A stretch of 55,946 nucleotides of DNA from SG8-38 sp041576815 (GTDB taxonomy: Bacteria; Myxococcota_A; Polyangia; Polyangiales; Houyiibacteriaceae): contig JBFGKE010000023.1 of the NCBI GenBank assembly GCA_041576815.1, positions 1-55,946 of the forward strand, in the 5' to 3' direction. The translations under genes and the position numbers were made by a program. This document shows, piece after piece, positions 27,301 to 33,135 of this stretch. Every line of letters begins with the position of its first letter. Positions within the stretch are counted from its first letter, which is position 1. The notes under the pieces are model-generated. The model saw only the letters and a list, made by a program, of their open reading frames with translations. It was not told the DNA's origin and made no database searches.

Positions 27301-28439
27301 AACGCGACCTCCGGCTGCCTCAGGCGCTCTTCGAAGACGCGGCCGATCTTGCCGAGCAGCTCGATCCTGGCGTCCTCTTCGCGCGCGTTCGCCAGCCGCA
27401 CCTCGAGAACAGACACCAGCTTGCGGGCGTCGTTGCCCGTTTCGTAGATCGGCGTGAGCGCTTCTGCCGCCTGGACGTTGTCGGAGTCGGCGCCGAGGAT
27501 CTTTTCGTACACGCGGGCAGCCCGATCGGACTTGCCCTTCTTGTCTTCCCAGAGGCGGGCCGCGCGAAAGAGGAGCGCGATCCGATCATCCGGCGTGGTG
27601 TCCTGCGACTCCGCCTGCCGCTCGACGATCCGAATCAGCTCGTCCCACTTCTCGTTCGCCGCGTAGAACGTTTCGAGCTCATCCCATGCGCCGAGCGACA
27701 CATATCGTCGCTTGAGCTGCTCTTGCGCGCGTCGATCGGACGGGTCGAGCGCGAGCAGCTTGCGAAAGGCCTCGATGGCGCCTTCGTCGTTGCCGAGCTT
27801 GTCGGCATAGATCATGCCGAGCTTCTGAAGCTGCTGCTTCATCGACGTGACGTCGGTATCGCTCTCGACGAGCTTCTCGAGCACCTCGGCGAGAGGCTCC
27901 CACTCGCGCGCGCGCTCGTAGAGCTGCGCGAGATTCGCGAGGGCATTCGGGTTTTCGGGGTCGCCCGCCAGCACTTTTTGCCAGAGGTCGATACATACCT
28001 CGGGCTTTCGAAGGCGCTGCGTTGCGAGCTCCGCCATTTCGGCATAGCGGATCAGCTGATCGTCCCCCGGAAGCAGCTCCACCTCGCGCTGCATGGTGCG
28101 AATGAGCTTTTCCCAGTCGCGGCGCTTCTCGTACATCTGCTTCAGGCGCTCGATCGCGTCGATGTCGGTCGGGTCGATCTCGAGAAGCTTTTCGAAGCAT
28201 TTGATCGCCTCGGCCTGATTGCTCGAACGCTCGAGGTAGAGCGTGCCCGCCTGGCGAAACAAGACGACTTTGTCCGTCGGCGCCGGCACGAGATCCGCCT
28301 TCTTGAGGATGGAGCGGATCATGTCCGACCACCTCTTCTGCTGCTCGAACTTCGCGATCGCGTCGTCGAGCTTGTCGAGCTCGGCCGCCTCGTCCGCAGT
28401 CAGCTCTCGAACCTCGTCCCCCGATTGTTCTTCAGACAT
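18387..28439 (-). CDS. Giant cytoplasmic TPR-repeat protein, GltI/AgmK-like
   Basis: This 3350-residue protein has no signal peptide or membrane segment (it starts MSEEQSGDEVRELTADEAAE) and should be cytoplasmic. Residues from about 20 to 3050 are made of about 40 units of roughly 71 residues. Each is a pair of TPR-like helical hairpins with a consensus of the form LYE-x(4)-W-x-x-L, then R-(I/L)-x-L, then G-x-x-x-x-A-I-x-x-(Y/F)-x-x-(V/I)-L-x-(I/L)-D-P. The last ~290 residues are a different, non-repetitive domain. Size, repeat type, location and neighbours resemble GltI (AgmK), the giant TPR protein of the M. xanthus gliding complex. The gene starts 15 nt after the preceding TPR gene and is preceded by AGGG. 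Homology to GltI is inferred from architecture and context, because repeats evolve quickly. Confidence 0.85.
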   Translation of the reverse strand: MSEEQSGDEVRELTADEAAELDKLDDAIAKFEQQKRWSDMIRSILKKADLVPAPTDKVVLFRQAGTLYLERSSNQAEAIKCFEKLLEIDPTDIDAIERLKQMYEKRRDWEKLIRTMQREVELLPGDDQLIRYAEMAELATQRLRKPEVCIDLWQKVLAGDPENPNALANLAQLYERAREWEPLAEVLEKLVESDTDVTSMKQQLQKLGMIYADKLGNDEGAIEAFRKLLALDPSDRRAQEQLKRRYVSLGAWDELETFYAANEKWDELIRIVERQAESQDTTPDDRIALLFRAARLWEDKKGKSDRAARVYEKILGADSDNVQAAEALTPIYETGNDARKLVSVLEVRLANAREEDARIELLGKIGRVFEERLRQPEVAFERYLEAFSLAPTHDEARADVERLAEQMNGWDRLVSGFESAIDGVSDPHQAVPIRLSYGQTLAQLDRIDDAIEQFELVYELESENLAAIDALGDLYVRTGRYPDLLDIYARRMELEQDPEARLEIAYRRAQLFSQQLDDTDRAIEAFEAIVDEYGVDQSHACRELETLYEVQSRWQALAQLLERRVEAGPESHEELAALKFRLGFICETQLRDKLRAVELYREVLSLMPEHDGAKARLEELLDDSEVAAEASRVLEPIYEMADDWGPYVNALRVQHRFTSEAEQRLRLLTRVADTYFQQIGDTERGFVSLCEAFRELPSDASTLQRLEQLASEHGLFEAVAELTGDLAANVDDVSLSRSLWIKTAEIHETELRDTEAAVAAYRKVLESDPGDLEVLSALDASYRGAERWHELVGVLRTRAEACSDPDDKIGVLGEMARIHGDLLEEADQAIVLQNEILEVDPTNRSALNALDDLLARQGQWGDLADNVERQLSMTDDPHEQTMLLLRLAEIREERMGSTESAIEIYRDVLSNDASNPAALGALERLLESPEHQAAVADILEPIYKDGGAAGRLVDVYEIQAHHSTAPERRLELFHEIAKLHEFSLSDLPAAFESYGRAFREDPGHPKSREELERLNAAIGASDALANVYEQVVSAVDDPQLATALLLRAAEIREADLGQLDRAVEHYRKVLEVDPEHHRSADALERLFQQTERYEDLAGVYRRKARMTPSPDEQREQLVKAAAIYEDILGKPGDAIAVHKEVLEIDPTDLESLDRLIELQTQLGHWSALLETYERKAEVVSDAETRRALFNAMGGVYETQLDDSAKAVDAYQRVLEIDPDDRSALARLDGLFERTGEWRDLLQVLERQSELATDEDERIELRYRIGELWRSHLDDPIQAVEIYREVLADVPAHQKTLDALTTMMQDAVEPLAAAAALEEVYLGLGEYRKLAEAREAQVRFTEDAGERAEMLQQLAEIYEVQLDDPPAAFGAFVRALPLDPTHELTLASLDRLAEQTGSWHEAASRYDAEVQRMREESPEAVAHLAKRSAQINELELDDVDAAISRYQFVVDIDPSDAEAIQALDRLYEQTERWDDLAATLQKEAAIATTPDDVLNLQFRTGQVFQNQLGNVDSAIAQYREILAAAPEYTPAVSALENLFSEGVRPLEIGEVLEPLYRMQGNWDQLLSVQEVQVEHQRDPVERVVMMHRLAEIAEDKAADHDRAFRWMQKALLEDPSHDHSLGEAERLSAIVDGWTQLASTYANGIEHTGDPLNKAELGRRLAKVYEEQLHDTERAEEAYRFVLGVDDHDEAALKALDRIYSEHGAYRALTQVLRRRIEGSNNSSELVDLHFRLGTVLEQRLGATEDAIEVFDALLTKHDSEHAAAIQALQGIYANLGRWPELFAAFEKELSIALGDSQQAEVFARMAKLSSNRLRDSEKAIGLWQRVLDLRGEDPEALNALGDIYAAQGNWRDLVDVLEREASVAEDDQFRIQVYSDLARVWYEKLGRERNAIENWERVLDVDPGNTYALFSIAEIHREGGQSRERADTLQRIIDVGAATLEDADLITVYMQLGHIYGNELDQPSDAVDAYQNVLTIDPAHFEALDSVELVHRQNGEWEHVVGVMEQRAQALEDPHEKIRQLIAVTEVWETEIGDEDGAAGAFGRILQVDPMHEYAFSELQSLHKAAARWDELIDLYVTRIEATEARDERIELLRAAARIYEEQLGDNEQAYHTLYIAWTEDFSNRNTAVDLERVTAASDRWNELLTSANQVLQEGQDPDVQIAICLCCAKWYGQDLGHPEYAIPYYEQIRALDPSNAKAWWQLGDLYETTQQWDKLAQALAKLVELTGDDAVKADTYVRMGDLADDRFSMRQEAEDYYRRALHLRDKHVGALEALERIYREDGRSNKLLNILERKAEAVEDIEAVVPALLQVAEAYEERFDDARAAIENYEKASELAPSDLRALRGLERLYTQEGRYQDLIGILERQYEVVATERERIEILVQLAEMWQQEFRKPDKAAERLEQVLDIDPMHEGALTRLSELYRTLQRWEDLVRTYDRHASATPDPAERVRIFRELGEVYATHQGDVEQAIDSYLNALGLDEQDAQSLQALTKLYERKGDFGAALDSMSQLARVVDEPAEQVSLKYRMGRILDQELGDRTAALEQFQAAIDVDPAHLPSLEAMRNIHVDSGDWIAATRTLDLEVEHTESGRIRAARLVELGRIRAERLDDEAGAVAAFEAASAADADNEDALLPLVDSYVAGGRYEDALPLLQTLVRRSDKRDRDEQHRLASMLGEAATQLGDADEAVRAYERAHEIDSDDSTTLKGLAGSYFRAGRWDDAFKYHQLLLVQHRDALGRDETTEVFYRLGVIKREQGEEKKARNMFDKALEEDTHYVPALEAMVEINTKDGDWDSVVQYKKRILDVTDEPSARAGILVELGDLWHERLNQPDAAAEAFTESLDLEPSNHVVLHKLLATYQAADRWSEAIDVIDRVCEIEDRDDAKAKYTYTIGVILRDKLEDEDGALERFSEALDLDSTQLKPFEAINKILNQRKDWKALERAYRKMLHRIINEGNTDLEHNLWHTLGIIYRDRQRNFDAAAESFKMAAGIKPDDAVEHQILAELYATMPDKTEEAIAEHQWLLGADPNRLESYRALYKLYFDARAYDKAWCIARTLTHFRKADEEQQKFYQQYRQDREIQPKTRLSNENWVKDLMHADQDIYISKIMEVIAPSVRASLSVPDKKLNLHKRKPEDLANPSLALARQFKLAQDVLNITIPVRLFVQKELSGALRDEARSNPPAIITGYTLLSGYRPVDLAFVCGRHLAYYRGEHFIRTMYSSHTEIKTLLLAAMRVVGMGGGDASVEPTAKQLSRSMEQAQLDLLKRVVRKFVDAGGQADVKRWMQATEITALRAGLLLCDDLDTAVHLTQQIAAESTADLAPRDKVRELVLYSISESYFRLREQLGIQIKV

Positions 28440-28454
28440 CTTGCCCTAGCCCCC

Positions 28455-29324
28455 CTACGGCGATTCGGTCCTCAACTCTGCGAGACGATCCCGCGCGGCT
28501 TTGACGTAGTGCTCGGGCGCATCGGCGCCGGCCATCATCACGTACTTGTCGAGGTAGCGTTTGGCCTCCTCGTCGTTGCCCTGAAGCGCGTACGTCCAGC
28601 CGAGCGAAAACAAGGCGTCCGACATGCCGGGCACGATTGCGAGCGCCGCCTGGAACTCCGCCACGGCTTCATCGTACTTGCGCTGCTGCTGATAAACGGT
28701 CCCGAGGAGATGGTGGATGTTCGCCTCCTCTTCGGTGCCCGCCATCGCGACCTTCAGCGCCTCGCTGAGCACCTGCGCGGCGTGATCAGGGTAGCGGAGA
28801 TCGGCGTAAAGGCGCCCGAGCGCCGAGTAGGACGGCAAGAACCGCGGGCCGGTCATGATCGCGTCGGTGTACTGGTGGAGCGCGCTCTGAGGATCCTCGA
28901 GCTCCTCGCTGCAGCGTCCGAGCTTGAAGTGCGCTTTGAAGAGCGACGAGTCGAGCTCGAGCGCTTGGGTAAACGCCGCTTTGGCGCCCTTCCAATCCTC
29001 GAGCTCTATCAGCACCGTGCCGAGCTTTTCGTGATAGCCGGCGGTGTCCGGCTTCGCGACGATGGCCCGCTCGAGCGCTTCGCGCGCCGCCGAAAACTGA
29101 CGCAGCTCGACGCGGACGATTGCGAGGTTGTAGGACGCCTGATGATTCGATGGGTCGATCGCCGCAGCCTTTTCGAGGCTTTCGGCGGCCTCACTGAAGC
29201 GCTTCATCTCCGCCAGCTCGACCCCCGCGTTCATCTCGTTCATCGATTCGACGCGGGCGCGCGAGCAGTTCCCGCCCATCAGGATTAGACCCACCAACAC
29301 GACCCCGAACATGTGAGCACGCAT
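28455..29324 (-). CDS. TPR-repeat envelope protein (possible lipoprotein)
   Basis: This 289-residue protein has an N-terminal hydrophobic signal (MRAHMFGVVLVGLILMGGNC) ending in a Cys at 20. The residue before the Cys is Asn, not the usual Gly/Ala/Ser, so lipidation is uncertain. The mature protein consists of about seven TPRs, for example AAESLEKAAAIDPSNHQASYNLA, then AREALERAIVAKPDTAGYHEKLG and AVAEFQAALAIVPGMSDALFSLG (each quoted loosely by its helix pair). It is predicted to act in the periplasm as a protein scaffold. A GGAGG lies 5 nt before the ATG. It directly precedes the giant TPR gene and is separated from the FHA gene by a 208-nt gap with a candidate promoter. Confidence 0.85.
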   Translation of the reverse strand: MRAHMFGVVLVGLILMGGNCSRARVESMNEMNAGVELAEMKRFSEAAESLEKAAAIDPSNHQASYNLAIVRVELRQFSAAREALERAIVAKPDTAGYHEKLGTVLIELEDWKGAKAAFTQALELDSSLFKAHFKLGRCSEELEDPQSALHQYTDAIMTGPRFLPSYSALGRLYADLRYPDHAAQVLSEALKVAMAGTEEEANIHHLLGTVYQQQRKYDEAVAEFQAALAIVPGMSDALFSLGWTYALQGNDEEAKRYLDKYVMMAGADAPEHYVKAARDRLAELRTESP

Positions 29325-29361
29325 GCTTGCCTCCTACGCTTGGAAATTCACAAGCACTTCA

Positions 29362-29391
29362 ATCCTACAGCATTTGTCGTCTTGCCAACAA
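29362..29391 (-). promoter_or_regulatory. Candidate promoter upstream of the TPR protein / giant TPR pair
   Basis: In the 208-nt gap after the FHA gene, TAGGAT (29367-29362, minus strand) could be a -10 box. TTGTTG lies 18 nt upstream (29391-29386), or TTGGCA 15 nt upstream. The start codon follows about 38 nt downstream. The match is moderate; the pair could also be read from the operon promoter at 38459-38488. Confidence 0.35.
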
Positions 29392-29532
29392 CCCGAAAGA
29401 CACCCCGTTTTTCAACTGTTTGTGCCTTTTTCGCCAGTTTCAGGCTACCCCAAATGCACGGAACGGGAGCCTGCCGGCTGGAACACCGGGATATCCGCGG
29501 AAAACCTCGCTTTTCGACGGTTGCGGCGGCGA

Positions 29533-31563
29533 TCACTGGCCCGCTGCATCGAGCAGGAACGGGTAGTTGACGACCACCACGCCGCCCCCGTCGGGCGCCG
29601 GGAAGGTCCAACGCCGAACCGCACGGACGATGCAGCTTTCCACCGCTTCGTTCCGAAGGCTCGAGTTCGAGACCATGGCGGACTGGACCGAGCCGGTCGG
29701 CGAAATCACGAACTTGGTCGTGACCCGGCCCTGCAGGTCCGGGCGCGCGTTCAGCTGTTGCTCGTAGCAGAACTTCACCTCGTTGATGTGGCGTCGCACC
29801 ACGCGGCGAATCACTTCCTTCGAGAGTGAGCCGCGCACCTCGGCGCCGCCGCTGCGAACCTGCGGCACCCCTGCCGAGCGCCCGCGGAAGCCGCCGACGC
29901 CGCGGCCGTAGCCGCCCTCGCCCGCCCCGCGCCCGCCGCCGCGGCCGATCGTGCCGAAGTTACCCATGCCGATGGTGCCCTGCCCGAGCCCGCCGCCACC
30001 GCGGCCGGTTCCGCGAAGGCCGAGCCCGCCAAAGCCGAAGTTCTGGCCGATGTCGTTGCCGGTCATCGCGCCAAGCGCGCTCATCGGATCGTTACCGAGC
30101 GCGAAGTCCGCTCCGTACGGCGAGGTCGGGGCGTTGAACGACCCCTGCATGGAGGCCAGCGTGCCAATGATGCCCGCCGTACGCGCCTCCTCCTCGGCCT
30201 GCTCGCGCGCCATCTGCGGGTCCGGATTGTCCTCCGGCCCCTGGATGCCGTACTTGTTCTTGGTCTTCTCGGACTTCTCGTCGCCCATTTGACCCTGCTC
30301 GCCCTCGTGCGCCTTGCCGGTGCCACCGCCAGACGAGTCGACACCGTTGAGCCACTCGGGCTCCGGCTCCTCGAGCTCTTCCGGCTCCATGAGGAACTGA
30401 ATCAAGCGCGAATCCGTCGCGAGCAGGTCGGACGAAAGCCCGCGAGGCCGCGGCGGCTGGAAGTAGAACATCGTGAGCACGAGGCTCGCGAAAAGCGCCG
30501 CGCCGGCGACGTAGATCATCGGCCGGACATCCATCTTGGCGTGGCCGGCGACCTTCTTGCCGGCCTTCACGTCTTTGATGATGAACGTGAAGTCGCGATG
30601 CTTCATGCGCACCGCCCCGCCTTCGGGGACCGGGAACTCGACGGCCCCCGCGACGTTCGAGCTCGGCCGGAAGTCTCCCTGGCCGCGCATGAGATCGAAG
30701 GAGCGCGTTTGATCGCCAATGGTGGCCTCGCCCGTGGCGCCCTCTGGAATCACGGCCGTCACGCCTGCGCCCTCGGCGATGCAAAGCGGCATGCGGTCGA
30801 GGCCGATCGCGTCGTGGCCGAGCACGTAGTCGACGTCGTCGCCGTCCGGCTCGCCGACGAAGTAGTCGCGGGGCGGCGTCAGGTAATCGACGTTGAGAAC
30901 GTTGCGATCGCCCCAGAGGACGGACACCTCGATCGCCCGCTCGTTCGTCTCGATCTCGTGGGACGGCACCGCGGGCGCAGTCGCGACCAGGCCGTACGCG
31001 GGCCCTTCGGTGGCGTCGACGTTGGCGAACGGGGTCTTCGAGACGCGAGGACCTGCACCCACCTCGAACGGATTGAACTTGGGCCCCGACTCGTCCTTCT
31101 TTTTCGGCGACTGCGCTTCAGCGCGCATGCGCGGCTCCGACTCCTCGTCGGCCATGGCTCGCATCCCCGGCTCGTCGACCACCGGCGTGGACTGCTCGGC
31201 GCCGGCAGCCATCGCGACCGGCGGGCGCGAGGCCACCGCCACGGTCCCCGTGATGATGTCGACGTGTAGCCGCTTGTTGCCAACCTGCAGCTGGTCCCCG
31301 GTTTGAAGCTTTCGCTTGTTGACCTTCTCGCCGTTGACCAGCGTCCCTGAGGCCGACCCGAGGTCGATCACGAAGACCTCCCCCGGCGCGGTCACCTCGA
31401 TCACCGCGTGCATCCGGCTGACTTTGTCATCCTCCAGGCGAATGTCGCTCGTCTGGAGGCGACCGATCTTGATGATCTCTTGGCTCAGCGTTTCAGTGCT
31501 GAGCAACTCGTCTCCGTCGAAGACGGAAAACGCGACCGACGTATTGTGGCTCGACTCACTCAC
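29533..31563 (-). CDS. FHA-domain, single-pass membrane protein with AgmX/TonB-type C-terminus (GltG-like)
   Basis: This 676-residue protein is modular. Residues 10-100 form an FHA domain with the phosphothreonine-binding residues IGR (33-35), SR-x-H (49-52) and VNG (76-78). Residues 348-368 are one transmembrane helix (MIYVAGAALFASLVLTMFYF). A linker with a Glu/Pro-rich stretch and a Gly/Arg-rich segment (508-562) leads to a TonB-like domain at 587-672, with a conserved Cys pair (C599, C644), as in AgmX/PglI C-termini. M. xanthus GltG and NfsG have the same FHA-TM-TonB plan, and span the inner membrane to contact periplasmic partners. GltJ/AgmX instead has zinc-ribbon and GYF domains, absent here. 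It starts at a GTG, 12 nt after the small secreted protein. Confidence 0.87.
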   Translation of the reverse strand: MSESSHNTSVAFSVFDGDELLSTETLSQEIIKIGRLQTSDIRLEDDKVSRMHAVIEVTAPGEVFVIDLGSASGTLVNGEKVNKRKLQTGDQLQVGNKRLHVDIITGTVAVASRPPVAMAAGAEQSTPVVDEPGMRAMADEESEPRMRAEAQSPKKKDESGPKFNPFEVGAGPRVSKTPFANVDATEGPAYGLVATAPAVPSHEIETNERAIEVSVLWGDRNVLNVDYLTPPRDYFVGEPDGDDVDYVLGHDAIGLDRMPLCIAEGAGVTAVIPEGATGEATIGDQTRSFDLMRGQGDFRPSSNVAGAVEFPVPEGGAVRMKHRDFTFIIKDVKAGKKVAGHAKMDVRPMIYVAGAALFASLVLTMFYFQPPRPRGLSSDLLATDSRLIQFLMEPEELEEPEPEWLNGVDSSGGGTGKAHEGEQGQMGDEKSEKTKNKYGIQGPEDNPDPQMAREQAEEEARTAGIIGTLASMQGSFNAPTSPYGADFALGNDPMSALGAMTGNDIGQNFGFGGLGLRGTGRGGGGLGQGTIGMGNFGTIGRGGGRGAGEGGYGRGVGGFRGRSAGVPQVRSGGAEVRGSLSKEVIRRVVRRHINEVKFCYEQQLNARPDLQGRVTTKFVISPTGSVQSAMVSNSSLRNEAVESCIVRAVRRWTFPAPDGGGVVVVNYPFLLDAAGQ

Positions 31564-31575
31564 CCGGATCCCCCA

Positions 31576-31848
31576 TTACAAATCTTCCACAGATTTCAGC
31601 ATCTCGGGAATAAAATGCTCTCGAATCTGAATCAGCGAGGCGCGGCGGCCGCGTCGGCGCACGATCAGCTGCTCGCCGTCGGGCCGCACCAGGTCGCCCG
31701 TGACGAGGTCGTCTTCGAAGTCGTACGTCGTCTCCGAGGGCGGCCCGCCGTCCTGGGCTTCAGCAGCGGGAGCCCACACCATGGCTGCCATCAATAGTGC
31801 AGCAAAAACAAGAGCTTGTGAGATGAACTTCGAAGCATTCTTTGTCAT
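31576..31848 (-). CDS. Small secreted protein of the Glt-like cluster
   Basis: This 90-residue protein has a signal peptide ending near AAEAQ (residue 32). The mature part of about 58 residues contains DFEDDLVTGDLVRPDGE, a basic patch with RRRGRRASLI, and an amphipathic end IREHFIPEMLKSVEDL. AAGGAC lies 5 nt before the ATG. It is placed between the GltE-like lipoprotein (9 nt away) and the FHA protein (12 nt away), so it is almost certainly cotranslated with them and may bind the periplasmic part of the complex. I know of no assigned function for this family. Confidence 0.75.
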   Translation of the reverse strand: MTKNASKFISQALVFAALLMAAMVWAPAAEAQDGGPPSETTYDFEDDLVTGDLVRPDGEQLIVRRRGRRASLIQIREHFIPEMLKSVEDL

Positions 31849-31857
31849 GATTCGTCC

Positions 31858-33135
31858 TTATCCCGCGACCTGCATCGCTTCGATCGAGATGTCGAGGTTC
31901 TGCATGCGTCCGGGCCTGCACTTGGCTTTGCCGCGACCCTTGCTGGGCTTCGAGGCGCAACGGTTGCTGACGTCCTGCACGCTCGAGCGGAACTCGGGCG
32001 TCTTGCCCGCTCGCTGCAGGAACTCGGAAAAATAGCCTTTGGCCTTTTTCAAGTCGGACACCGAGCCCGACATGTAGTCTTGATAGAGCACCCCGAGGTT
32101 GAAGTACGCCTCGGGACGCTTCGAATCGAGCTGCTTGGCTCGCTCGTATTGGGTCTGCGCTTCGGCAAACCGCTCGAGGCCGCGAAGCGCCGTGCCGAGC
32201 CCGATGACGGCGTCGTAGCTGTCCGGGCGAAGCTCGACCGCGCGAGCAAACGCTTTGCGGGCGTCCTCGTAGCCTCGAAAAGAAATCGTGACCTCGCCGA
32301 AGTTCATCTGCGCTTCGAAGAGATCCGGGTCGAGCGTGATCGCCTTCTGGAAAAACCGAAGCGCCGAGATCACGTCACCCTTGTAGACCTTGATCAGGCC
32401 CCACGTGTTGTAGATGGGGGCATAGTCGGCATCGAGCATCTGCGCCTGGCGGCACACGACCTCGGCGAGATCGAGCTCGGCTGGCTTGCCCTTGCGGCCG
32501 CGGTCGTAGTGCAGGAGCGCCATCTGGTTGAACGCGGCCAGATAGTCGGACTCGATGGCGAGCGCCCGGCGAAGGTTCTTGAGCGCCTCGTCGGTTTGGC
32601 CCTGCGAGCGCTGGACGATCGCGAGGTTGGTGTAGCCCGAGGTGCACTGCGGGTCGTCTTTGATCGACTGCTCGAACGTGGACTTGGCCTGCGACGTCCG
32701 ACCGTTTTCGAGGTCCCGGAGCCCCAGCGCCACCCGCGCCTTGCAGAACTTGGAGTCGGCCTTGAGCGACTTTTCGTAGTGGGCGTACGCCCCGGAATCG
32801 CCGCAGCGGTCGAGCGAAAGCCCCGCCATGTAGTGCGCCTCGGCGAAATCGCCGCCCTGCGCGTCTGCGGCGCGCTCGAAGGACTTCTCGGACGAGGAGC
32901 ACTTCGCCGACGTCCAGCCGCTCTTTTCGTTGCGGCTGAACTCGTCGAGCGCCGACTCCCACTTGCTGTGCGCCTTCTTGCTGACCGCGCTTCCGTCGGC
33001 CGTGGTGATGGCTTCGCCGCCCGCAGTGCGGGCGACGTCGGCAGGCGGCGCGGTGGTTTTGTTCGAGCTGGTGCTCTCGCCGCCACACGCAACGACCAGC
33101 GCGACAGCCGCAAAAACGATGGAGTGGTTCCGCAT
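31858..33135 (-). CDS. TPR-repeat lipoprotein, GltE/AglT-like
   Basis: This 425-residue protein has a lipoprotein signal (MRNHSIVFAAVALVVAC, Cys 17) followed by a Ser/Thr-rich linker. The next block, with W-x-x-A-x-x-x-F-x-x-N-E and Cys residues, precedes about eight TPRs containing segments such as AYAHYEKSLKADSKFCKARV, AKSTFEQSIKDDPQCTSGYT and ALRFFQKAITLDPDLFEAQM. M. xanthus GltE (AglT) is also a TPR lipoprotein, of similar size, encoded next to GltD. The ATG overlaps the TGA of the GltD-like gene by one base (TGATG), indicating translational coupling. The frame is open farther upstream, but the lipobox fixes the start at 33135. Confidence 0.85.
   Translation of the reverse strand: MRNHSIVFAAVALVVACGGESTSSNKTTAPPADVARTAGGEAITTADGSAVSKKAHSKWESALDEFSRNEKSGWTSAKCSSSEKSFERAADAQGGDFAEAHYMAGLSLDRCGDSGAYAHYEKSLKADSKFCKARVALGLRDLENGRTSQAKSTFEQSIKDDPQCTSGYTNLAIVQRSQGQTDEALKNLRRALAIESDYLAAFNQMALLHYDRGRKGKPAELDLAEVVCRQAQMLDADYAPIYNTWGLIKVYKGDVISALRFFQKAITLDPDLFEAQMNFGEVTISFRGYEDARKAFARAVELRPDSYDAVIGLGTALRGLERFAEAQTQYERAKQLDSKRPEAYFNLGVLYQDYMSGSVSDLKKAKGYFSEFLQRAGKTPEFRSSVQDVSNRCASKPSKGRGKAKCRPGRMQNLDISIEAMQVAG

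Noticed and set aside
24243..29288. A 1681-codon open frame on the plus strand opposite the giant TPR gene
   Set aside because: It mirrors the codon bias of the minus-strand gene, has no recognisable domain and an Arg/Leu/Val-rich composition typical of shadow frames in GC-rich DNA.
29533..31563. Assignment of the FHA protein as GltJ/AgmX
   Set aside because: No zinc ribbon or GYF domain is present, while the FHA domain and the single membrane helix fit GltG.
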